A DNA stretch of 64,000 bases from Selenomonas sp. AE3005 (GTDB taxonomy: Bacteria > Bacillota > Negativicutes > Selenomonadales > Selenomonadaceae), in contig NZ_JMME01000007.1 in assembly GCF_000686945.1 (NCBI RefSeq), positions 62,001 through 126,000 on the forward strand. Reading direction: 5' to 3'. A model generated the notes under the pieces. That model ran no database searches. It was not told the DNA's origin and saw only the letters and a list, made by a program, of their open reading frames with translations. The position numbers and the translations under genes are program-made. Of the stretch, positions 25,412 through 33,815 are shown one piece after another. Every line of letters starts with the position of its first letter. Positions within the stretch are counted from its first letter, which is position 1.

Positions 25412-25437
25412 GCACTGCCTGTTTCCGCAGTGCCCCG

Positions 25438-25466
25438 GCAGCCGCCACAAGCGGCTGCTTTTTTAT
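25438..25466 (+). terminator. ilvA terminator
   Basis: GCAGCCGC-cacaa-GCGGCTGC followed by TTTTTT; the T-run touches the last codons of ccmF, which ends on the other strand. Confidence 0.9.
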
Positions 25467-27556
25467 TTCTTCACTGCCCACAAAGTGCCGGCACATACGA
25501 GCACCGCGCCCAGCCACAACAGCCAGATACAGGGCTTTACGCTGACGCTTGCCGTAATCGGCTGATTAAGTTCAGCGGCCAGTGACGGCATGCTTTCCAA
25601 ACGAATCTGACTGCTGTTCTGGGTAATCCCCGTCAGCCGCAGACGTCTTTGCCCGTTAAAGACCTCCACCGGTTCTGAGCTGCCGCCGTCCTTGGTCGCC
25701 GTCAGATGCAGCTGCACTTCTTCAATCGTCGTTCCGTCCGTGACGCCCACTTTGGCCGTCACCAGCACCGTGCCATCAGCCTGTTGTTCTATCGCAGCGT
25801 CCTCAAAACGGTAGCCCAGCTCCTCGTCCATGCCCATACGGCCATGTTTCAGAATCATTTCCGTCCGGCCATTGTCCTTGGGCGGCGTAGGCGCCAGATA
25901 AACATCACCGCCGATTCCCTTGGCGATAGCCGGTTCTCTGGCAGCGTCCGCGCCATTGGCATGGAGTTTGGTCAGCGCACGCACTGCCTGACCGTCAACC
26001 TGATACAGGTAATACTTGGCCTTGTTGCCATCAGCAAATTCCTGTCCCTGATAGCAGATTTCATGGCCAAAAATCTGATATTTTTCCCCGACCTGCAATT
26101 CCTGACTGTACGACTGACTGCCCGAACCGGCCAGCACAAAAGCCAGACACGAGAGCCCCAGACCAATATGCGCCACCGCGCCGCCCGTCCGCAGGCCATG
26201 TTTATGCCAGGCGATAACTGCCGCCCCCACTGCCGACAGAGAAACGGCCGCCAGCAGACAAGGCAGGAACTGCCGCACGCCGGCGGCATAAGCTGCCCCG
26301 GCACCGGCCAGCCCCCAGACGATAAGCGGCGCCACTGAGGCCAGTACCCTGCCCTGGCCGTAGCCACGCAGCAGCGCACAGCTGGCTGCCAGCAGCAAGG
26401 CAATCGCCAGTGGCATAGTAGTACGCACATAGAAATCCGTATCCACAGCCGCCGGTTTCCCTATAAGCTGCGTAAACAACGGCATGGACATGCCCAAAAA
26501 GATAATGACACCGACAAAGACCAGCAGCAGCGCGCCCAACAGCAGAATAAACTCCCGGCTGTCATAGGAAGGATAATATTCCCCCTTGGGCAGGCTGCCG
26601 GCCTTGGCCATTAACAGCAGCAAACCTGCCAGCAGCACGATGGCATTAACCAGCGCAATGCTCAGGCCAATGCTGTCCCCAGCAAAGGAATGCACTGAAA
26701 AATCCCCCAAAATGCCGCTGCGCGTCAGGAACGTACCGTAAATAACGAGCCCATAGGCAAAGATACCGGCCAGATGTACCATAGTGATAACTGCCGGACG
26801 AATCTGCGCGGCCCTCAGCACATGGATATAGATACCGGCCGCCAGCCAGGGCACCAGCGAAGAATTTTCCACCGGGTCCCAGCCCCAAAAGCCGCCCCAG
26901 CCCAAAACCTTATAAGCCCAATAACCGCCAATGAAAATCCCGGCGCCTAAAAAACTCCAGGCGATAAGTGCCCAGCGCCGTGCTGCCGGCAGCCAGTCCT
27001 TTGCCTGCTGTCCGGTAAGCAGCGCCGCCGCCCCATAGACAAACGGCACAGCCAACAACGCATATCCCACAAAGATAATCGGCGGATGCACCGCCATCCA
27101 CGGGTCCTGCAACAGCGGATTTAAACCAATGCCATTTTCCACGACATTTGGATTAGGCACAAAGGGGCTTTTAGCCAGTACCAGCACCGTCAGGAGTGCC
27201 TGCAGAGCCATATACACGGCCATTCCCGGCACCGGCAGGGCACGCTTTAACAGCAGGAAAAGACCTGCCACGGCATGAATCAGCAGCCACAGCAAAAACG
27301 AACCCTGCTGCCCTGCCCAAAAAGCCGACACTTTATAGACCAGCGGCAGTTCACGCGCCGAATAATTAGCTACATAGGAAATATCAAAACGATTATTCAG
27401 AATCAGCACCAGCAGGTAGACACTGGCCACTGCCACCAGACCACAGGACAATATCGTCAGTATGCGGCCTTTGCTCTGCCATTTTTCATTGGCAAAACAG
27501 AGCACTGCGCCCAGTGACAACAGCAGGGCCAACATTAAAGAAATCACACCAACCAA
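25463..27556 (-). CDS. ccmF: Cytochrome c heme-lyase subunit CcmF
   Basis: 697 aa, ~14 membrane segments. Holds the heme-handling tryptophan-rich motif WGGFWGWDPVENSSLVPWL and flanking periplasmic His (e.g. VHPPIIFVGY, TMVHLAGIFAYG) of the CcmF/NrfE family. Attaches heme to CxxCH apocytochromes outside the inner membrane. Last gene of ccmABCEF. Its client here is surely NrfHA just upstream on the map. No CcmG or CcmH follows, unlike E. coli. Confidence 0.93.
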   Translation of the reverse strand: MVGVISLMLALLLSLGAVLCFANEKWQSKGRILTILSCGLVAVASVYLLVLILNNRFDISYVANYSARELPLVYKVSAFWAGQQGSFLLWLLIHAVAGLFLLLKRALPVPGMAVYMALQALLTVLVLAKSPFVPNPNVVENGIGLNPLLQDPWMAVHPPIIFVGYALLAVPFVYGAAALLTGQQAKDWLPAARRWALIAWSFLGAGIFIGGYWAYKVLGWGGFWGWDPVENSSLVPWLAAGIYIHVLRAAQIRPAVITMVHLAGIFAYGLVIYGTFLTRSGILGDFSVHSFAGDSIGLSIALVNAIVLLAGLLLLMAKAGSLPKGEYYPSYDSREFILLLGALLLVFVGVIIFLGMSMPLFTQLIGKPAAVDTDFYVRTTMPLAIALLLAASCALLRGYGQGRVLASVAPLIVWGLAGAGAAYAAGVRQFLPCLLAAVSLSAVGAAVIAWHKHGLRTGGAVAHIGLGLSCLAFVLAGSGSQSYSQELQVGEKYQIFGHEICYQGQEFADGNKAKYYLYQVDGQAVRALTKLHANGADAAREPAIAKGIGGDVYLAPTPPKDNGRTEMILKHGRMGMDEELGYRFEDAAIEQQADGTVLVTAKVGVTDGTTIEEVQLHLTATKDGGSSEPVEVFNGQRRLRLTGITQNSSQIRLESMPSLAAELNQPITASVSVKPCIWLLWLGAVLVCAGTLWAVKK

Positions 27557-27571
27557 ATGAAAGTCCCCCTT

Positions 27572-27940
27572 TTAGCGTTTCTGCTGTTCGTATTTCGACG
27601 GACATTTTATAAGCAGCTTGTGTGCCTCAAAGGCCGTATCCTGATATTTACCGATGGCCACAACATGATAGGCCTCATCAAACTGGTCAGGTTTCGTCCC
27701 ATGATAATGCACCACCATCGTTTCCCCCGTCTCCTCATCCTGCAAGGTAAAAACGAATAAATTGCCCTCCATGTGCGGCGCCGGCGCACCTGCCGCCAGC
27801 AGGCCCTTTACCTGCACATTGCTGGTACTCCTGCGCGCCTCAGCAATGCCCACATAAGGCGTAACCGCGTCCATAAAACTCCAGCCGGCATAACCGACGA
27901 AAGCCAGCAGCAATATTCCTAATAATATTTTGCGATTCAT
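27572..27940 (-). CDS. ccmE: CxxxY-type heme chaperone CcmE
   Basis: 122 aa with one N-terminal membrane anchor (LLGILLLAFVGYAGWSF) and an OB-fold periplasmic domain (LLAAGAPAPHMEGNLFVFTLQDEETGETMVVHYHGTKPD). Near the C-terminus AHKLLIKCPSKYE gives Cys113 and Tyr117: the C-x3-Y motif that replaces the heme-binding His of E. coli-type CcmE in some bacteria and archaea. Variants of this kind occur in Ccm systems lacking CcmG/H, which fits this locus. Start overlaps ccmC by 4 bases. Confidence 0.88.
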   Translation of the reverse strand: MNRKILLGILLLAFVGYAGWSFMDAVTPYVGIAEARRSTSNVQVKGLLAAGAPAPHMEGNLFVFTLQDEETGETMVVHYHGTKPDQFDEAYHVVAIGKYQDTAFEAHKLLIKCPSKYEQQKR

Positions 27941-28569
27941 AAATTTTCCCCCTCAGCCAGCAGCCGTTTCGTCTGCCGCCGGAACAGCCAGTAGAAAATC
28001 CCCGTCACATCTGCCAAAGCAGCCATAAGCACGGCCAGCATGATGGTATCCATAGCCAGCCCCGAGCCATTCAGCACCGGCGATGGGTGCAGGGAAAAAT
28101 ATAAACGGGGAATGATGAACACCAAAAACGGCACTGTCAAAAAGGAAAACAGCGCATACACCGCCGCCACTTTAGCCCGCCTGCGTCCGGCCGGCATGGC
28201 TCCACGCAAGGTCAGATACGCCCCGTAAATTAACAGCAGCACAAAAATGGTGGTCTGCCGCGGGTCCCAGTTCCAATACGCGCCCCAGGTCAGCTTGGAA
28301 AAAACCGCGCCGCTCACCGTGGCTAAAATGACAAAAATGAACCCCAGCTGGGCCGCCGCCGCGCTTTTGGCGTCCGCTACCAACTCACCGCTGCGTAAAA
28401 AACGAGCGCCTTCATACGCACTGATTAAAAACGCCAGCACCGCAACCCAGGCCACAGGAATATGCAAAAAAGCCAGCCTTACATAATAGCCCAGTCCTTC
28501 TGCCGGCGGCACCACAAAAAACACCAGTCCTATAGTGAGCAGGGTCAATATACCAAGTAAAGCCCCCAT
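27937..28569 (-). CDS. ccmC: Heme handling membrane protein CcmC
   Basis: 210 aa, six membrane segments. Tryptophan-rich motif LTWGAYWNWDPRQTTIFVLLLIYGAYL and two flanking periplasmic His (FLHIPVAWV, YFSLHPSPV) identify CcmC, which delivers heme to CcmE. Overlaps ccmE by 4 bases; 15 bases after ccmB. Confidence 0.93.
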   Translation of the reverse strand: MGALLGILTLLTIGLVFFVVPPAEGLGYYVRLAFLHIPVAWVAVLAFLISAYEGARFLRSGELVADAKSAAAAQLGFIFVILATVSGAVFSKLTWGAYWNWDPRQTTIFVLLLIYGAYLTLRGAMPAGRRRAKVAAVYALFSFLTVPFLVFIIPRLYFSLHPSPVLNGSGLAMDTIMLAVLMAALADVTGIFYWLFRRQTKRLLAEGENL

Positions 28570-28584
28570 GAAAATTCCTCCAAA

Positions 28585-29256
28585 CTAATCCTCATACCAT
28601 AGATAATCAAAAAGTACGGACGCTGCCGCGAGCAATACGCCATCATACAGCGCCATTCCCAGAAGATAATGCACCGGCAGCTGGCCGCTGCCCAAAGTGC
28701 CTGCCGTCAGAAAGATGGCCGGCAAAAACACCGGCAGTATCACCGGCAGCATTAAGACCGAAAACAAACCGCTCTTAACCTGCGCTCCCGTTGTCAGCGC
28801 TGCAATGAGCGTTCCGGCTGCGGCAATACCAACGTCCCCCAGCAGCAGCGTGCCTGCTAATACACCGCCGGCCGCCACCTCAGCCCCCAGTAAAAGCAAA
28901 AACAGGGGCACAATGAAGAACGTCAGACATACGAGCAAAAAACACGTATAAAGCATTTTGCCCCATAGCACGGTTTGGGCACTGCCGTAAATCTGCAAGG
29001 TCAGCAGCGTCCCGGCTGTATCCTCATCAGCAAACCCACGGTCAGCGCCGGCCATGGCGGCAAAGAACAGTATAATCCACAACAGGGCAGCGGCCAGTTC
29101 CGGCTCTAAGGGCGCCCCCTGCAAGGCCAGACTGACACAGGCCAGCGTAGTCAGGGCGAACATAAACATCGTTGACCAGGCAGCCTTAAAGCGCAGGCCT
29201 AAGGTAAATTCCTTGCCAAAAACCAGCTTAATTCCCTGCCAAAGCGATGCATGCAT
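28585..29256 (-). CDS. ccmB: Heme exporter ABC permease CcmB
   Basis: 223 aa from ATG 29256 (MHASLWQGIKLVFGKEFTLGLR), which fits the usual ~220 aa length; an upstream frame extends 42 codons inside ccmA but is Arg/Trp-rich and not CcmB-like. Six membrane segments with ADRGFADEDTAGTLLTLQIYG, the conserved CcmB loop (usually ...RSFEE..). With CcmA it drives release of heme-loaded CcmE. Overlaps ccmA by 29 bases. Confidence 0.9.
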   Translation of the reverse strand: MHASLWQGIKLVFGKEFTLGLRFKAAWSTMFMFALTTLACVSLALQGAPLEPELAAALLWIILFFAAMAGADRGFADEDTAGTLLTLQIYGSAQTVLWGKMLYTCFLLVCLTFFIVPLFLLLLGAEVAAGGVLAGTLLLGDVGIAAAGTLIAALTTGAQVKSGLFSVLMLPVILPVFLPAIFLTAGTLGSGQLPVHYLLGMALYDGVLLAAASVLFDYLWYED

Positions 29257-29857
29257 GCGCCAGCGCCTCCTCTCCCGGGTCATTCGTCGCCAAGGCCACC
29301 AAGACATTTTGCGCCGCAGCCGCCTGTACTTCCCTGGCCACCATCGCCCGGCCAGCCTCATCAAGATTAGCCCCCGGCTCATCGAGCAGCCAGATATCTG
29401 CCTGACAGGCCAGGAGCACCGCCATCTTCAGCCTCTGCCGCATGCCCGTGGAAAACTCCCCGGTATATACATGGTCGACAGCTGACGCCGGCAGCTCTAC
29501 CCTGTCCAAAATCTTTCTATATGCAGCCTCAGTCAGTGAAAGCCCTCTTAAGCCCAGGAAAAACGCCATATTCTCCCTGGCCGTCAGCCGGTCATAAAAG
29601 CGCAATTCCGGCGTTACCATCGCCAGATGCTGCCGCAAAGCTGCCTGTGTGAGCTCACCGCTCTCTGTTTTTACCGTGACAGTCCCCTGCGCAGGCCGCA
29701 GAAGATGTCCGGCCAGTTTTAAAAAGGTTGATTTACCGCTGCCGTTAGCGCCGGTAACAGCCGTAATCTGACCGCCCTTTAGCTGTGCCGTCAGAGGCCC
29801 AAATATGTGCCGTCCGTAGAAAGACTGCTTGACCTCGTTAAACTCTATCGTAATCAT
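29228..29857 (-). CDS. ccmA: Heme exporter ATP-binding protein CcmA
   Basis: 209 aa ABC ATPase: Walker A VTGANGSGKSTFLKL, signature EFSTGMRQRLKMAVLL, Walker B IWLLDEPGANLDEAG. Small size and operon place it as CcmA. Starts 3 bases after the Crp/Fnr gene, so regulator and maturation genes form one transcript. Confidence 0.92.
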   Translation of the reverse strand: MITIEFNEVKQSFYGRHIFGPLTAQLKGGQITAVTGANGSGKSTFLKLAGHLLRPAQGTVTVKTESGELTQAALRQHLAMVTPELRFYDRLTARENMAFFLGLRGLSLTEAAYRKILDRVELPASAVDHVYTGEFSTGMRQRLKMAVLLACQADIWLLDEPGANLDEAGRAMVAREVQAAAAQNVLVALATNDPGEEALAHACIALAGN

Positions 29858-29860
29858 GAC

Positions 29861-30541
29861 TCAATCCATAGCCGCCACCTTGGCAGCATCCAATTCCATC
29901 CAATCCTCGCCCACCTTAAGCAGGCCTTCACTTTGCATGGCGCTAATCTCCCGGGTAAGTGCACTGCGGTTGCACTCCAGTTCCTTGGCCAGCTGTACCC
30001 GGCCCGGCACCTGCACACGCGCCTTACCTTTACGTTGTTCTTTATACAGCAAATAGAGAATCAGCCGTTCACGCAGCGTCTTTTGGGAAAGAATCTTGAT
30101 TTTTTGCATCATCAACACATTTTTCCGGCAAAAGGCCTCCAACAGGTTCTTCATAACCAGGCCATGTGTGCGTCCTAGTTTCGGGCCAGCCGTCAGCAAG
30201 GCCTGATAAGGAATCCATAGTACCAGTACGTCCGTCAGGGCCTCAATAGCCATATCATACGGTATTTGCGGCATAATCGCTGAAGTACTCCCGAGCATCG
30301 CACCACGTTCCAGATTATGGCTGACATTTTCCTTGCCGAAACGGTCCTCGGCCAATACCTGCGCCTCACCTTCGACAATTACGCCGATATTATGATTTTC
30401 CTCATAAGCGTCCAAAATCCGGGCGCCACGGCTTACCCGTTTTATTTTGGCCCCGGTAGCCTCTATAAAATGCTCCACCTCTGCTGCCGGTACCCCTTGA
30501 AACAATGGCAGCTCATGCAAATCAAGATGATATACCTGCAT
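29861..30541 (-). CDS. Crp/Fnr-family transcriptional activator of the ccm/nrf island
   Basis: 226 aa from ATG 30541, 8 bases after AGGAG; an ATG at 30562 would include this site. N-terminal cNMP-fold effector domain (LPLFQGVPAAEVEHFIEATGAKIKRVSRGARIL), dimer helix, then a winged helix with recognition helix in GRVQLAKELECNRSALTREISAMQSEGLL. No Cys cluster as in Fnr is present near the N-terminus, so it may sense through bound heme or another ligand, as HcpR/DNR-type regulators do. Palindromes at -41.5 before this operon and before nrfHA suggest it activates both. First gene of the ccm operon. Confidence 0.88.
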   Translation of the reverse strand: MQVYHLDLHELPLFQGVPAAEVEHFIEATGAKIKRVSRGARILDAYEENHNIGVIVEGEAQVLAEDRFGKENVSHNLERGAMLGSTSAIMPQIPYDMAIEALTDVLVLWIPYQALLTAGPKLGRTHGLVMKNLLEAFCRKNVLMMQKIKILSQKTLRERLILYLLYKEQRKGKARVQVPGRVQLAKELECNRSALTREISAMQSEGLLKVGEDWMELDAAKVAAMD

Positions 30542-30573
30542 AGCCTTCACTCCTAAATACACATATTTCCTTC

Positions 30574-30615
30574 ATTATATCAACAATAAAACTATCATCA
30601 TGTTGCTATGGCAAC
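30574..30615 (-). promoter_or_regulatory. Promoter of crp-ccmABCEF with GTTGC-N4-GCAAC site at -41.5
   Basis: -10 TATAAT at 30574-30579 (minus strand) predicts +1 near 30567. GTTGCTATGGCAAC at 30602-30615 is centred at 30608.5, that is -41.5, the class II activator position. No -35 consensus is needed there. Confidence 0.7.
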
Positions 30616-30726
30616 TATATATAGTAATTATTCTATCATCTGAAATAGACTCCTGCATTGTACTATCCTACAAGAATTACTACCGTTGTTTTGTAAGGGT
30701 ATTGCCATCATAAATGACAGACAAAC

Positions 30727-30764
30727 GCCGCCACACTTGCTTTTTTCCAAGTGTGGCGGCGTTG
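30727..30764. terminator. Terminator hairpin after nrfA
   Basis: Near-perfect GC-rich stem CGCCGCCACACTTG / CAAGTGTGGCGGCG, followed on the minus strand by TTTGT; ends the nrfHA transcript. Confidence 0.75.
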
Positions 30765-30784
30765 TTCATTATAAGTATTGTATT

Positions 30785-32110
30785 TTACAAGCTGCCTTTT
30801 ACCAAAGCATTGGCATTTTCAATCACCTGATGGGCCAAATCAATGGCCTCACCACTGATACGCATGCACTTATCAGGATTGTGGAAACCATTGCCGTTTT
30901 CTGCAGCTACCCAGTCCCAATACCACTGAGCCTCGCGCAGTTTCAGCCGCACCGGTGCCAGCTGTTCGTCCGTAGCTCCGGCGTCCATGGCCGCCTTCAC
31001 CGCCAGATGAGCCTTGGCAACCGTCTGACCGGCAATACGCTGTAATTTGAAATTATTATCATGGATAGTCTTGACTCTGGCAATCAGCGTGTCCTTGTTT
31101 TCATCATGACACTTGAGGCAGGAGGCCTCTACCGTCTTTAGCGGACTGGTCATCCAATGCGAGGTATATTTCTGACCATTTTCCCGCATATAAGGCATGT
31201 GGCAGTCCACGCAGGTAACGCCGGCGTCAGCATGCACACTGGTGGTCCAGATTTCAAAGTCCGGATGCTGGGCTTTCAGCATCGGCGTCTTGGAATCGGG
31301 ATGAATCCAATCCTGCTTAAAGGCCCCAAGCTGCTCGCTCTGCGTCTGATAGAATTTAAACTGCTCTTCCGGTTCCCAACCGGCAATAAAAGGATGACGC
31401 ACCCGGCCATCTTCGGCCATAAAGTAATATTCGTTATGGCACTGGCCGCAGACATAACCACGCATATCATTGTGGGACGCCTTGCTGATATCAATCCCCT
31501 TCAAGGCCATGGACTCTACAAAGCCCTGCTGATAAACCCTGAGTTCCATCGTATCCGGGTCATGGCAGGAAGAACAGCCCATGTACAGGTCTGTGCCTTC
31601 CACGGTATCCTTATTGGTATAAGGCGGTGTTGCCTCAGCAAACGGCAGGGTAGCAAAATCCCAACCGCTTTCCTTGTACCACTTGTCATACATCCACGAA
31701 CCTTTGCAGACAATGCAGTTGCCCTTCTGCGGCGGAATACGCTGGGAATTCAACTGGTCAACGCCAGCCCAGGTATGGCCACGGGCCACATCATACTGCA
31801 CCGAAAATTTATACCCCTTGAAGTTTTCCTTGATTTCCGGCTGCATCTCAATATAAGATTTTCCCGGGTCACTGCCGCCATAACCTGTGGGGCTTTCCCC
31901 ACCCTGATTATTCTTCATATAGGATTTATATTCCAAAGGATAAGCCTCTTTATAGGCCTCCTTGCCCACATGGGCATAATTTTCATGGGATATCTTGGCC
32001 AGCTTGACACTGTCATCATTGGGCGCTGCTCCCAGACGTACCACTACGAAACCAAAGAACAGCACGCAGGCGGCCACCATCCCAGCTAGAATCTTTTGCA
32101 GCTTACTCAA
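30785..32110 (-). CDS. nrfA: Ammonia-forming cytochrome c nitrite reductase, catalytic subunit
   Basis: 441 aa, N-terminal signal/anchor (LAGMVAACVLFFGFVVV). Five heme sites: the special CIVCK (Lys-ligated active-site heme, near residue 133), then CSSCH, CGQCH, CVDCH and CLKCH, the full pentaheme NrfA pattern. Reduces nitrite to ammonium with six electrons in the periplasm. The start overlaps nrfH by 8 bases. Needs the neighbouring Ccm system for heme attachment. Confidence 0.96.
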   Translation of the reverse strand: MSKLQKILAGMVAACVLFFGFVVVRLGAAPNDDSVKLAKISHENYAHVGKEAYKEAYPLEYKSYMKNNQGGESPTGYGGSDPGKSYIEMQPEIKENFKGYKFSVQYDVARGHTWAGVDQLNSQRIPPQKGNCIVCKGSWMYDKWYKESGWDFATLPFAEATPPYTNKDTVEGTDLYMGCSSCHDPDTMELRVYQQGFVESMALKGIDISKASHNDMRGYVCGQCHNEYYFMAEDGRVRHPFIAGWEPEEQFKFYQTQSEQLGAFKQDWIHPDSKTPMLKAQHPDFEIWTTSVHADAGVTCVDCHMPYMRENGQKYTSHWMTSPLKTVEASCLKCHDENKDTLIARVKTIHDNNFKLQRIAGQTVAKAHLAVKAAMDAGATDEQLAPVRLKLREAQWYWDWVAAENGNGFHNPDKCMRISGEAIDLAHQVIENANALVKGSL

Positions 32111-32591
32111 CTTTTATCCCCCCTTCGAGATGATTACTTCCATGGGCTATGCGGCTATGGCACTTCAAGCAGTCCGCTCCGGTGTCCATATCCACGCCCA
32201 CCGCCATGTGTACACTGCCCATGGTGTTTTCGTGACAGCGCAGGCAGTTGCCGTTCACAGTCTTTTTGCCCCCGGCTGACAGGTCAATACGGGCCGGATA
32301 ATCCCTGAGTACCGCATGATAAGTGTCAACCATACCTGTGCGCCCCTTCTCAATCATGTAAATAGCCATATTGTCGTGAGGCAGGTGACATTCCACACAG
32401 GCTTGTTTGCTATGCGTAGATTTGGCAAAGCTCGCCGCCTCGCCTTTCATCGCATGGCAGGAACCGCAGAACGCTGCCGAACCGGAAAAAGACATCATTC
32501 CGGCGCCGATGGCACAAACCACCAGCCCTATGGCAAATCCGCCTGCCAGACAGCCCAGCGTATGTTTGTTAAAAAACTCTTTCCAATCCAA
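32103..32591 (-). CDS. nrfH: Tetraheme quinol dehydrogenase NrfH
   Basis: 162 aa using TTG at 32591, 9 bases after AGGAGG; a GTG at 32621 would place that ribosome site inside the gene. Membrane anchor LGCLAGGFAIGLVVCAIGAGMMSF then four hemes: CGSCH, CVECH, CLRCH, CLKCH. NapC/NirT family; takes electrons from menaquinol and passes them to NrfA. First gene of nrfHA. Confidence 0.94.
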   Translation of the reverse strand: MDWKEFFNKHTLGCLAGGFAIGLVVCAIGAGMMSFSGSAAFCGSCHAMKGEAASFAKSTHSKQACVECHLPHDNMAIYMIEKGRTGMVDTYHAVLRDYPARIDLSAGGKKTVNGNCLRCHENTMGSVHMAVGVDMDTGADCLKCHSRIAHGSNHLEGGIKVE

Positions 32592-32621
32592 TTCCGCTCC
32601 CCTCCTCTCAACTTTGGCCAC

Positions 32622-32663
32622 ATTATATCATTATTCTGAATAGTATGTCGTTGCTACAGCAAC
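32622..32663 (-). promoter_or_regulatory. nrfHA promoter with GTTGC-N4-GCAAC site at -41.5
   Basis: -10 TATAAT at 32622-32627 gives +1 near 32615. GTTGCTACAGCAAC at 32650-32663 is centred at 32656.5, exactly -41.5. Same palindrome and same spacing as before the Crp/Fnr gene. Confidence 0.7.
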
Positions 32664-32691
32664 ACCATAAAATATTTTCGCACCGCCGCTT

Positions 32692-32731
32692 ACAAAAAAA
32701 AATGACACGCCCCATCACAGAGCGTGTCATT
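32692..32731 (-). terminator. Terminator of the GDT1-family gene
   Basis: AATGACACGC / GCGTGTCATT hairpin (32701-32731) followed on the minus strand by nine T residues. Confidence 0.8.
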
Positions 32732-32896
32732 TCCCAGCTGATTGCTGAGTACAATATAAACGAAGACTACCTGCGCCATGGCACAGGGGAAATGTTTGTG
32801 AATCACCGCGCTGACATCGTGGCAGAATTAGCTGCTAAATTACAGCAGACACTGCACCAGTCCGGCTGCACCAAACACGATGAATATCGCCGCTGA
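32702..32896 (+). pseudogene. Possible remnant of a phage-type XRE repressor
   Basis: In frame with a stop at 32894 the plus strand reads RPITERVISQLIAEYNINEDYLRHGTGEMF, which resembles the end of the helix-turn-helix domain of phage-like XRE proteins (DRVI..IC.EFNVNEEWLRTGxGEMF). No N-terminal helices or ribosome site precede it, and it overlaps the terminator and the 3' end of the GDT1 gene on the other strand. Either a decayed fragment or chance; moderate support only. Confidence 0.4.
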
Positions 32897-33400
32897 CACT
32901 TTTTGCATGGTCGGGGGCGATATTTTCTTTTGCAGGTAATTGCCGGCCACGAGGCCCATGCCGTCAGCGATAACCATACCGGCTACGGCACCGGCGAATA
33001 CCATAAGCCAGTTGCCCATTTCTGACGCCAGGGCCACGGCCGCCAGCTGGGTTTTGTCCCCCATTTCCCCGATGATAAAAGTCAGGGCTACGGTCATTAC
33101 CGGGCCGAAACGGCTGGCCTTACATTCTTCTTCGTCCTCCGTTTCGCCTTTCAAGGACCAGAGGCCAAAGCAAATAAAGAGAATTGAGGCCACTATGGTC
33201 ATTTTTTCTGCCGAAATCAGGCTGCCGATGGTAGCACCAACGGCCACGGCCAGACCATGCACGACGATTATGCCCAGTGTCATGCCGGTAAACACGGCGC
33301 GGCTGCTGTACCTGCCGGCCAGCGCCATGACCAGAAACTGCGTCTTATCTCCCATTTCTGCGAAAAAAATCAGCAAAAAAGCTGCCCAAAAAGCTTCCAT
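32840..33400 (-). CDS. TMEM165/GDT1-family cation transporter
   Basis: 186 aa, six membrane segments in two repeats, each with the family motif EMGDKTQ (FFAEMGDKTQFLVMAL and IIGEMGDKTQLAAVAL). Bacterial members export Mn2+ (MneA/MntX type) or Ca2+. The central acidic loop KGETEDEEECKASRF is cytoplasmic. No yybP-ykoY Mn riboswitch is seen in the short leader. Confidence 0.93.
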   Translation of the reverse strand: MEAFWAAFLLIFFAEMGDKTQFLVMALAGRYSSRAVFTGMTLGIIVVHGLAVAVGATIGSLISAEKMTIVASILFICFGLWSLKGETEDEEECKASRFGPVMTVALTFIIGEMGDKTQLAAVALASEMGNWLMVFAGAVAGMVIADGMGLVAGNYLQKKISPPTMQKVSAAIFIVFGAAGLVQCLL

Positions 33401-33527
33401 TCGTTACACTCCTAAAAATCCTGCACAAGTTTTACACACCTACAGTATAACACAGCTTATCTATAGCACCACTCCAGCAGGAAAATTTTTTCCCGTGTCG
33501 AATTAAATAAATGTTAGGGGTGATACC

Positions 33528-33746
33528 ATGAGAGCAGTTGTGCATTGGAAAGGCGGTTCTTCCGTCTCTGTTGATGATATTTTGACCATTCGCTATACCG
33601 ACAAAGACGGGCAGAAGTTTCTGCAAAGCAGTGAATTGAGTTCCTTCCAACTACAGAACATTGACTCCTTTTCCTTCTTCACCAAGAAGGGACTAATGCT
33701 GTTTACCGTGCCGGAAATTCTCTATATTGATTTCCGCGCCAAGTAA
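33528..33746 (+). CDS. Hypothetical protein, 72 aa
   Basis: ATG at 33528 with AGGGGTG 6 bases upstream. MRAVVHWKGGSSVSVDDILTIRYTDKDGQKF...NIDSFSFFTKKGLMLFTVPEILYIDF: predicted all-beta, no membrane segment, ends just before a terminator. Family not recognised. Own ribosome site and terminator argue that it is real. Confidence 0.6.
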   Translation: MRAVVHWKGGSSVSVDDILTIRYTDKDGQKFLQSSELSSFQLQNIDSFSFFTKKGLMLFTVPEILYIDFRAK

Positions 33747-33769
33747 GGCCTGTATAGCGAAATACAAAA

Positions 33770-33812
33770 AATCCTTGTCAAAGCCGTTGCTATGACAAGG
33801 ATTTTATTTTTT
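33770..33812. terminator. Intrinsic terminator
   Basis: AATCCTTGTCA / TGACAAGGATT with TTTTATTTTTT on the plus strand, ending the 72-aa gene; the A-rich left side may also serve the tRNA operon on the minus strand. Confidence 0.8.
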
Positions 33813-33815
33813 AAG

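Noticed and set aside
28585-29382. 265-aa version of CcmB
   Set aside because: The extra 42 N-terminal residues are encoded inside ccmA, are Arg/Trp-rich and match nothing in CcmB; ATG 29256 gives the normal length.
33401-33527. Mn2+ riboswitch (yybP-ykoY) before the GDT1 gene
   Set aside because: The leader is too short and lacks the conserved loop sequences.
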